This document shows, one piece after another, positions 8,113 to 14,287 of a DNA stretch of 39,636 bases. A program made the position numbers and the translations under genes. Origin of the DNA: Gammaproteobacteria bacterium (lineage in GTDB: Bacteria > Pseudomonadota > Gammaproteobacteria > Porifericomitales > Porifericomitaceae); the NCBI GenBank assembly GCA_028817305.1, contig JAPPPX010000038.1, positions 1 to 39,636 on the forward strand, in the 5' to 3' direction. The notes under the pieces were generated by a model. The model did no database searches, had not been told where the DNA came from, and worked only from the letters and a program-made list of their open reading frames with translations. Every line of letters starts with the position of its first letter. Positions within the stretch are counted from its first letter, which is position 1.

Positions 8113-9087
8113 CTATAAGCGGTAAAAGGGGTTGAATTCAGGAGCTTGATGGCTTGTGAATTCTTTGAGAAATACCGGCGCGAAATTTCGACTATAGGAG
8201 GAGGCTTTTGCGAAGAGATCGTCTGCCTTGTGAATTCCATCTAGAGAAAACTCTTCTGGCGCCACTTTGGGATCCAGTCTTTCTACGTGATTCTGTCCCA
8301 ATAAGATTTTACAATGGTTAGTAGCCCCTATGCTCTGCCCGCGCATTATCACATCAACTGCAGTGTTTCCAAGCGACCATGCTATCTTGCCGCCATTATT
8401 GAGATATTTACGACGGCGATTTACTGCATCTAAAGTTCCTATGCTTAACAAGTAAATAGATGAAAGAGGGATGTTCATTGTTCGATATGCTTCCACAACT
8501 GCTACAAGAGAAGGGTTGTTAGCCCAAACCCCACCATCTATGAGACGCAGGTTGTCAATTTCCCGAGCACACGGGAAAAATGTAGGGGCTGCACTCGTAG
8601 CCTTGGCAACCTCCCAGGCAGCAGTTTTATAATCACGCCTTAATTTTTGATGGTGAGCTGTCCGAAAAAGATAGATATCGTCATTGCTAAGGTTATAAGC
8701 CGGAATCAGGAGTCGTTTAGCACTGTCGCCAAGGCGTTTATCTTGGAAACATTTTTTCAAGGCCGCATCAAAAGGGGCGGCAGAAAATTTTCTGGCCACC
8801 CAGTGTTGTAATGATTTAGTGCCACACTGACATGGAAAAATCTTTGGCCCCTCCTGCATATAAAGTTCAACTATCTCGCGCGGACGAATCCCTAGACCCA
8901 AGCCTATAGCAATGACACCTCCCGTAGATGTTCCTGCAATGAGATCGAAATGATCTGTAATCTTGGTTTCCAAATCTTCCTCAATCGCAGCAAGGACGGC
9001 TGCCGAAAAAATCCCTTTGATACCGCCTCCATCCAGAGAAAGAACCTGGAATCGCCTGGCATCACTATTTGTCGTGGCTGCATTCAT
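8113..9087 (-). CDS. Patatin-like phospholipase, CBASS effector (CapV-like)
   Basis: 324 aa, soluble. Patatin hallmarks are all present: the oxyanion motif DGGGIKG (19-25), the nucleophile elbow GTSTG with Ser54, and the DGG motif with catalytic Asp184. Members next to a CD-NTase are CapV effectors: they are switched on by the cyclic nucleotide and hydrolyse inner-membrane phospholipids, killing the infected cell. The gene is first in the operon, directly upstream of the CD-NTase. A purine-rich GAAAGGCAG precedes the ATG. The 118-bp gap to the GIY-YIG gene on the same strand should carry the promoter, or the operon may be read through from that gene. All catalytic residues are intact, so the effector should be active. 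Confidence 0.9.
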   Translation of the reverse strand: MNAATTNSDARRFQVLSLDGGGIKGIFSAAVLAAIEEDLETKITDHFDLIAGTSTGGVIAIGLGLGIRPREIVELYMQEGPKIFPCQCGTKSLQHWVARKFSAAPFDAALKKCFQDKRLGDSAKRLLIPAYNLSNDDIYLFRTAHHQKLRRDYKTAAWEVAKATSAAPTFFPCAREIDNLRLIDGGVWANNPSLVAVVEAYRTMNIPLSSIYLLSIGTLDAVNRRRKYLNNGGKIAWSLGNTAVDVIMRGQSIGATNHCKILLGQNHVERLDPKVAPEEFSLDGIHKADDLFAKASSYSRNFAPVFLKEFTSHQAPEFNPFYRL

Positions 9088-9205
9088 TTTTATCTGCCTT
9101 TCATCTTACTCTTTATTGGCGTGAAAGGTGGGACATGCGCTGTTGCTGAAGTTGCTGACGAATGCCAGATTATTGCTATGGTTGTTTGGTTAAACGGGAA
9201 AGAAT

Positions 9206-9541
9206 TCACGCACTCCCCCTGTTGCAAGGTGGCTTGTGATAGTAAATCATCGCCACTTCTGCGTGCTTTCGATCATCCTCCGGACTGATTGGTGCGACGT
9301 TGAAGCACAACACCTCGCCGTTTCGCAGCTTGCTTTCCCAGTCCTTTCTGCGTTCGTGATTGGACACTCTGTCGTGGATGTCCTCTGACTCACCGATATA
9401 GAGCAGCTTCCGGATAGAAACTGTGCGGGCGTGGACATCATGTGTGCACGCATAGATACAATAGATGCCAGAATAGTCAGGCAGATCAGCGGATTTTGTA
9501 TAATACCCTTGAAAATTAAGAGGATAAGTCATTGAGTTCAT
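9206..9541 (-). CDS. Small GIY-YIG nuclease-domain protein
   Basis: 111 aa, essentially only the GIY-YIG domain. GIY is at 25-27, YIG at 48-50, Arg58 follows in ESEDIHDRVSNHE, and the metal-binding Glu is E95 in HAEVAMIYY, ending with KPPCN. The family cuts DNA and includes homing, repair and restriction enzymes; free-standing copies like this are mostly unassigned. The start has a strong AAGGAGG site and a promoter reading away from the XRE gene, whose -35 lies inside a palindrome. It is upstream of the CBASS operon on the same strand. It could be an accessory of the neighbouring XRE-protease-lipase cassette or an independent nuclease; the substrate is unknown. Confidence 0.85.
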   Translation of the reverse strand: MNSMTYPLNFQGYYTKSADLPDYSGIYCIYACTHDVHARTVSIRKLLYIGESEDIHDRVSNHERRKDWESKLRNGEVLCFNVAPISPEDDRKHAEVAMIYYHKPPCNRGSA

Positions 9542-9578
9542 GTAGCTCCCTCCTTGTGTCTGCCGATTGGTTAGGTAA

Positions 9579-9607
9579 AATATAAGACGTCTCCGTCTAT
9601 ACGGTAA
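9579..9607 (-). promoter_or_regulatory. Putative promoter of the GIY-YIG gene
   Basis: On the minus strand TTACCG (9607-9602) is followed after 17 bases by TATATT (9584-9579). The strong ribosome site and ATG (9541) come about 40 bases later. The -35 lies inside the palindrome at 9599-9613, so a protein bound there should block this promoter. Confidence 0.45.
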
Positions 9608-9613
9608 CCGTAT
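9599..9613. promoter_or_regulatory. Palindromic operator candidate between XRE and GIY-YIG genes
   Basis: ATACGGT-A-ACCGTAT is a perfect 7+1+7 palindrome in the 98-bp divergent intergenic space. It covers the -35 of the GIY-YIG promoter and lies about 26 bases before the GTG of the XRE gene, just upstream of TATACT at 9622-9627. Position and symmetry fit an autoregulating XRE repressor. That the neighbouring XRE protein binds it is inference. Confidence 0.5.
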
Positions 9614-9639
9614 TATTTAATTATACTGGAGCGTCTACA

Positions 9640-9999
9640 GTGAAGTCAAGCCCCCCCAGCGATGTTTTTCCTAATCGCCTTCGCATCATGCGTAGAAAGC
9701 GCAACCTGAGCCAAGGTGCTCTGGCAAAACGCACTGGCCTTCAGGGGTCTGCCATCTCACACTTTGAGACAGGAGCCCGCAAGCCATCCTTTGATAATCT
9801 ACGCCGCCTTGCAGATGCCCTTGATGCTACAACTGACTATTTACTTGGCCGTGTTACTGATACTCAGGCAATAGCCAGTGCTGACAAACTTTATCGGCAT
9901 ATGGATCAACTCACGAGTGAGGACCAAGATATGGTCGAAGATTTCCTTGAAATCCTCGTGAGAAAATCCAAGAAAAGAAAATCGGACAATGAAACGTAA
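9640..9999 (+). CDS. XRE-family transcriptional regulator
   Basis: 119 aa. Residues 12-66 are a complete Cro/CI-type helix-turn-helix (RLRIMRRKRNLSQGALAKRTGL, recognition helix around SAISHFETGARKPS, then LADALDATTDYLLG). The tail is charged and short, with no sensor domain. The only plausible start is GTG at 9640, with TGGAG about eight bases before it. The gene overlaps the ImmA-like protease gene by 11 bases, so the two are translationally coupled. This is the usual layout for a repressor controlled by a dedicated protease (ImmR/ImmA of ICEBs1) and for some HTH/DUF955 toxin-antitoxin pairs. Divergent promoters and the palindrome at 9599-9613 suggest autoregulation. Confidence 0.9.
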   Translation: MKSSPPSDVFPNRLRIMRRKRNLSQGALAKRTGLQGSAISHFETGARKPSFDNLRRLADALDATTDYLLGRVTDTQAIASADKLYRHMDQLTSEDQDMVEDFLEILVRKSKKRKSDNET

Positions 10000-10849
10000 C
10001 AATCCCTATCGGCCTGTCGAACGTGAAGCCGAGAAAGTTATTAAAGATCAAGGTATCTCCAAGTTGCCTGTTAACCCCATAGACTTGGCGCGCAGTATTG
10101 GCATTGAGGTTAAATCAAGGGGTTACACCCATGGTGTTTCAGGTATGCTCCTGCGCCAAGGGGAGCAATATGGCATTTTCTACTCTACTCATATAAATAA
10201 TGTCGGGTTTCACCATTTCAGTGTTGCACATGAATTAGGACACTACTTCTTGCCCGGTCATATAGCCGCCGTTTTAGATGGTGGCAATATTCATCGTTCA
10301 CGTGCAGGCTTTATTTCCGACAATCGTTATGAGAGAGAAGCTGATCATTTCGCCGCAAATATATTGATGCCGGCTCTACTTTTCACTAGCGCTATGAAGA
10401 AGGTTGGAGATGGATTTATTGCGGTCAAGGCCTTGGCAGACCTCTGCCAAACTTCCTTAACTGCGACCGCTATACGCTATGCACAATGTACTGGTGATTC
10501 TATAGCTGTCGTTCTAAGCAGTGGTAACCAGGTTGACTGCTGTTTTATGTCTGACTCTCTAAAAGAAATGGAAGGCATAGAGTGGATTCGCAAAGGATCT
10601 TTTTTGCCAAAGGATACTGCAACTTTTACCTTTAATCAAGATAAAGATGGTGCCGACCATGCCGAACATGTCGAGGATACTTGCAATCTGCAGGACTGGT
10701 TTGGTGGGTCTTGCAGCGCCGAAATCACTGAGGAAATTGTTGGCCTTGGCAATTACGGAAAAACCTTGACAGTTTTAACCGGCTTCCCAGATCCAGAAGA
10801 GATAAAGGAAGAAAGCAGTTTAATGGACTCTTGGCAAGTGAAGTTCTGA
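9989..10849 (+). CDS. ImmA/IrrE-family metallopeptidase (DUF955)
   Basis: 286 aa, cytoplasmic. The zinc site is clear: HELGH at 81-85 after the FHHFSVA strand, and the third ligand E117 in YEREADHFAANILMP. Proteins of this family cleave a partner XRE repressor or, in IrrE, a damage-response repressor. The last ~140 residues are longer than in minimal ImmA proteins and contain an acidic stretch (NQDKDGADHAEHVED) of unknown use. The gene overlaps the XRE gene by 11 bases and lies 22 bases before the lipase gene, giving a three-gene operon. The pair resembles known HTH/DUF955 toxin-antitoxin modules (the RosmerTA defence type is what I recall), but the third gene is not part of that description. 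Confidence 0.88.
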   Translation: MKRNNPYRPVEREAEKVIKDQGISKLPVNPIDLARSIGIEVKSRGYTHGVSGMLLRQGEQYGIFYSTHINNVGFHHFSVAHELGHYFLPGHIAAVLDGGNIHRSRAGFISDNRYEREADHFAANILMPALLFTSAMKKVGDGFIAVKALADLCQTSLTATAIRYAQCTGDSIAVVLSSGNQVDCCFMSDSLKEMEGIEWIRKGSFLPKDTATFTFNQDKDGADHAEHVEDTCNLQDWFGGSCSAEITEEIVGLGNYGKTLTVLTGFPDPEEIKEESSLMDSWQVKF

Positions 10850-10871
10850 CAATATATGGAGGATGATTTAC

Positions 10872-11954
10872 ATGGAAAACGAATATTTTAAAGCACCGAA
10901 AGCAATGATTAAATTGCCGACCACTCGCGCTGCATATAGTGATCGTACGGCGTGGATGATGTCTGAGATGAGTGCTTTGGCATACTTTCCTTTTGAAGGC
11001 GAGAAATCTCTGAGTCAAGAAATTAGAATGGTTACTGGCCCTCTCAAATTATTTTATAAAATGAGAAAAAAAACAGATGTGGCCGATAAAATCTCCGAGC
11101 TTGAACAAAGGCTAAAGGAATATATTGATAGCAGGACCGAGCCCGACAATGGGCAATCGAATAGCGGAAAAGAGGCTTTAGAGGCGGCCCTTATAAGTGC
11201 TGGCTTTGCTCTTGTCCGTACTTTCAACAAGGGAGATACTCAGGCATTCTTGGCAAAACGGGAGAAGGATAATGTGGCTGTTCTTTCTTTCCGTGGAACC
11301 GAAGAAAACAGTTGGAAAGATATTAAAACCGACTTGAACTTCCGATTTTATAAAGGTGAAAAAGGGGCAAAAGTGCATTCCGGCTTTTCTGGCGCACTTC
11401 ATCACGTAAAAGATGAAATTCGAGAAGCGCTTATGCTTAGAGATCTGGAAAGTTATTCGCTCTATATTACTGGGCATTCTCTCGGCGGCGCTTTGGCTAT
11501 TATTGCATCTAAGGAGTTTGAGAAGGACAGCCTCGCGGCTTGTTATACCTTTGGAAGCCCCAGAGTAGGAGATGCGGAATTTGGTGAACAAATTAAAGCG
11601 CCTGTTTACAGAGTTGTCAATGCTGCCGACGCAGTGCCACGCTTACCACTAAGCTGGTGTGTAGATATAATTGCCTGGATTATTTCCATATTCCATGGAA
11701 AATTTGCTGATTACATAAAAGAAAACTTTTCTGGATACATACATTATGGCGATATGCGTTATTTAACGGCGTGTGATAATGACATTCAGAAATTGAAAGT
11801 ACTTCAGAATCTCGGAGTAGGTTCCAGACTCAAGCGATTTTTAAGAATAGTTTTACGCCATGGTCCTTCGGTCGCTGGGAAAGATCATCGTATGAATGAG
11901 TACCGGAAAAAATTGAAATACTATGCTGAAAAGCGCAACAAGCTTGATGCATAA
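10872..11954 (+). CDS. Class 3 (fungal-type) lipase, possible abortive-infection effector
   Basis: 360 aa. The alpha/beta hydrolase core is complete: the lipase-3 strand VLSFRGTEENSW with the oxyanion region, VHSGF, the nucleophile elbow GHSLGG with Ser203, TFGSPRVGD, the catalytic Asp253 in NAADAVPRLP, and a C-terminal DHRMNEYRKKL whose His339 is the likely third triad member. Residues ~262-275 (CVDIIAWIISIFHG) are strongly hydrophobic and may contact a membrane. The first ~90 residues are a separate basic, coiled-coil-like segment. There is no signal peptide, so the enzyme should act inside the cell. GGAGG at 10858-10862 abuts an ATG at 10863, so I prefer the ATG at 10872, which has proper spacing. 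It is the third gene after XRE and ImmA. A lipase kept silent by that pair and released on infection is inference. Confidence 0.85.
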   Translation: MENEYFKAPKAMIKLPTTRAAYSDRTAWMMSEMSALAYFPFEGEKSLSQEIRMVTGPLKLFYKMRKKTDVADKISELEQRLKEYIDSRTEPDNGQSNSGKEALEAALISAGFALVRTFNKGDTQAFLAKREKDNVAVLSFRGTEENSWKDIKTDLNFRFYKGEKGAKVHSGFSGALHHVKDEIREALMLRDLESYSLYITGHSLGGALAIIASKEFEKDSLAACYTFGSPRVGDAEFGEQIKAPVYRVVNAADAVPRLPLSWCVDIIAWIISIFHGKFADYIKENFSGYIHYGDMRYLTACDNDIQKLKVLQNLGVGSRLKRFLRIVLRHGPSVAGKDHRMNEYRKKLKYYAEKRNKLDA

Positions 11955-11966
11955 GTTGAGGGTTTT

Positions 11967-12686
11967 CTATGCGGGCTGCGACTCTGGCATTTCATCATAT
12001 GTCCGGTTATTGAGTTTGCGCCCATGCCGGTGTTTCTGAACACCGCCCCATTGCTTGAAAAAGAACGCCGCGCCAGCCTCACGACACTGTTTTCTGATTG
12101 ACTGAACCCAGGTTTTTTCCATCTCTCTTGCTCCAGGCCCTGATTCGCCTCCGACAATAACCCAGTGGATACCGTGAAGCGGCAGGTTTTCTGTTGGTCC
12201 AATCAATGGCTCGCAGGAGAGAAAGCGCACATGAGCGGGTACTTCAAACAAGTCATGGATACGATGATATACCCGATTATCTTCTATGCTGACCCCCATC
12301 CAGATGTTTGATGTCCACTTGAGTTTGTTCGCCAGAGACTTCAGGCGCCCACTCCGCTTAGTTAAAATCTGAAAGGTGTGTTGTGGGCAGTCGTTCATCG
12401 TTTTGAATACACGCCGAATGAACTCGGTTGGCACATCCTTGTGGAACAAATCACTCATGGAGTTGACAAAAATCAAGCGGGGCAAACGCCACTTACACGG
12501 AACATCTATTAAGTCTTCATGGAGTGTGACCTCGAATCCATTCTGGTAACGGATATTGCCCATAGCCTGAAGTCGGAAAGCTATCCGATGAGCATAGCAA
12601 TTTTTGCAACCGGCGCTGATTTTGGTGCACCCTGTGACAGGGTTCCAGGTTGCTTCAGTCCACTCAATTGAGGATTTGCCGCTCAC
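11967..12686 (-). CDS. DUF5131 / phage Gp37-Gp68 family three-Cys-motif protein
   Basis: 239 aa. The N-terminus carries the family signature IEWTEATWNPVTGC followed by C20-x6-C27-x2-C30 ending CYAHRIA, a metal or Fe-S ligand set. Further family landmarks are FVNSMSDLFH, ILTKR, WMGVSIE, SCEPLIG and VIVGGESGPGAR, a TIM-barrel-like pattern reminiscent of radical-SAM proteins. The molecular function is not established as far as I know; members are common in phages and islands. The gene overlaps the TcmP gene by four bases (ATGA), and the two are known partners, so they probably form one system. It converges on the lipase gene with only 12 bases between the stops. Confidence 0.88.
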   Translation of the reverse strand: MSGKSSIEWTEATWNPVTGCTKISAGCKNCYAHRIAFRLQAMGNIRYQNGFEVTLHEDLIDVPCKWRLPRLIFVNSMSDLFHKDVPTEFIRRVFKTMNDCPQHTFQILTKRSGRLKSLANKLKWTSNIWMGVSIEDNRVYHRIHDLFEVPAHVRFLSCEPLIGPTENLPLHGIHWVIVGGESGPGAREMEKTWVQSIRKQCREAGAAFFFKQWGGVQKHRHGRKLNNRTYDEMPESQPA

Positions 12687-13828
12687 TTATTTGTTTCTCC
12701 TGAGTCGGGGAAAGTTACGAGAACATTGTCCCCAAATGTACCTTTTTTATGCCGGGACGTTTTAATCTTTTTCTGTGCCTCCAAGCGTTTGAGAGCCTCC
12801 TTGTAGTTTTTACTAGTATAGGGGCGATTAACATTGTGCTGCTTGTATATCTGTCTCATAGTGAGTTCTTGTCCAGAGAATTCTTCGAGGAGCATATCGC
12901 CCAAATCATCAAGAGGGCGTGACAGCTGAAACAAAAGTCCCTGTTTCATCTGTGCGCTCGCTGGATTATACTCGAAAGTGGCGACGCCTTGTTCTGTGTC
13001 CGACGATTCCCTGGCCATGATGTTTTTCATGATCTCATAGCCTTTGAACCCTTTGCTGACGAAAATTATGTGATGACTTGATCTCGTCCCACGATCATCT
13101 TTGAAACAGAAGGGCAACACGTAGTTTAGCCCTAGTTCTTTGAGTGCTTGGCACAATTCTTCAACAATGGCTAATTCTCGTTCTCTCGAAGAAAGCTTGC
13201 TAAGTTCTTCTCTCAGCTTGTCGGCACGTTTCTTGCCAAAAAGCGCCTCCATATGTTCTTGCACCCTAGGGTTGTGCAAGCCCATATTGATGCGAATGTA
13301 GTTAAAGAAGAAGATACAGTCACATCCCCAATCTTTCAACACGGAATTGATTAGACGTAAAGAAAGCCCTTTGTAACCCCACGGATCCACGAAGAGGAGT
13401 GTCGGCACTAGCCTCATGTCCTCAAACATCTCCACAATGCGCGCGCCGACTTCTTGATTCTCAACTGTTGGGTAGTGCTTAAGTGTGTCCACACCAGGCA
13501 ACTGTTCTATGGCTTTCGACAAGGACTGTGTATTCTTCTCGTCTTTATCATTGAATAATGTTACAAGACGTTGGCGCAGCTCGTCGTTCTCGATTGCTGT
13601 TTGCAAAATACGCAAGGGCGTTGAAATCGTGCCGTCTGAATATCGCCCCGGTCCAGCGAACAAATCTATGTAGGCAATTCTTTTATCTATATCACGTGGA
13701 TTTCTATCTTGAGCACCAATCATTACATTTGCCCAAACTTTAAAGTATTTAGCAACAATAGCAGACTTCACCTGTGACTGCTGCTTGCTTTCATCGAAAA
13801 ATTTCTGATTCATCGCATCATTACACAT
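12683..13828 (-). CDS. tcmP: Three-Cys-motif partner protein TcmP
   Basis: 381 aa. Family features: AYIDLFAGPGRYSDG (53-66), which resembles a Rossmann methyltransferase motif I; TLFNDKDE; LLFVDPWGYKG (DPWG 148-151); and a C-terminal winged-helix-like segment (LTMRQIYKQHNVNRPYTSKNY). TcmP proteins are found beside three-Cys-motif DUF5131 proteins, exactly as here, with a four-base overlap. Function is unestablished; the methyltransferase-like fold plus Fe-S-type partner suggests nucleic-acid modification, which is inference. Start is the ATG at 13828, with only AGAAAAGA upstream; a second ATG five codons in is possible. It is the first gene of this pair, with a 460-bp space before it. Confidence 0.85.
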   Translation of the reverse strand: MCNDAMNQKFFDESKQQSQVKSAIVAKYFKVWANVMIGAQDRNPRDIDKRIAYIDLFAGPGRYSDGTISTPLRILQTAIENDELRQRLVTLFNDKDEKNTQSLSKAIEQLPGVDTLKHYPTVENQEVGARIVEMFEDMRLVPTLLFVDPWGYKGLSLRLINSVLKDWGCDCIFFFNYIRINMGLHNPRVQEHMEALFGKKRADKLREELSKLSSRERELAIVEELCQALKELGLNYVLPFCFKDDRGTRSSHHIIFVSKGFKGYEIMKNIMARESSDTEQGVATFEYNPASAQMKQGLLFQLSRPLDDLGDMLLEEFSGQELTMRQIYKQHNVNRPYTSKNYKEALKRLEAQKKIKTSRHKKGTFGDNVLVTFPDSGETNK

Positions 13829-14287
13829 TTTCTTTTCTACTTTGTTATTTTCGTGAATTCAACTATCTAGTGCAACCCCACCAATCAGAATTAAGAGGCA
13901 AGTTGCGATCACATATTTGCTTCTCTCGACAAAAAGATGTTACCTGCACAATGCAGAGCAACATCCGGCCCCTCAGCCCACTGAACCCTCACTGGATTAT
14001 GCACGATTAGCAGGGATATGACCAGTCCGCTGCTGCAATTACTACCGACCACACTTGAAGCATTACTGGACTTCTCCGCGTTGACTGTACGCGACCTTCG
14101 CGCCTCATGGACAAGCTGAGCAATCGCCCGAGGAAATGTTTTGGCATGAAAGCGCTGAATCAGATGTTCTTCAGCATCAAGCCGCCTGTTGCACTTGCGA
14201 GTTGAATCCATGAAGTTCCGAGGAATTTCCTGACTTTCCATCTCGTCACATGCGTAGCAACGCCGGATGGCGTCGCTACGCTGGTTT
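13829..14287. other. Space between tcmP and the type I R-M genes
   Basis: No well-supported gene. On the minus strand TTGCAC, 17 bases, GAAAAT ends about 20 bases before the tcmP ATG and could be its promoter. A 110-aa minus-strand open frame (14241-13909) has a weak start and no recognised domain; its helical Arg-rich N-terminal half (EEHLIQRFHAKTFPRAIAQL) leaves a small chance it is a real hypothetical gene. A stem-loop lies at 14252-14281, just after the hsdM stop. Confidence 0.4.
14252..14281 (+). terminator. Stem-loop with T-run next to the hsdM 3' end
   Basis: GCGTAGC (14252-14258) pairs with GCTACGC (14275-14281); after one mismatch ACGCC pairs with GGCGT around a GGAT loop. On the plus strand it is followed by TGG and a T-rich run (14285-14295), the form of an intrinsic terminator, yet no plus-strand gene ends here. 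It more likely ends the hsd operon as a stem on the minus strand, where an A-run precedes it, or blocks antisense transcription. Confidence 0.45.

Noticed and set aside
13909-14241. 110-codon minus-strand frame between hsdM and tcmP
   Set aside because: Weak start, no recognised domain and low-complexity second half; kept only as a note in the intergenic entry.
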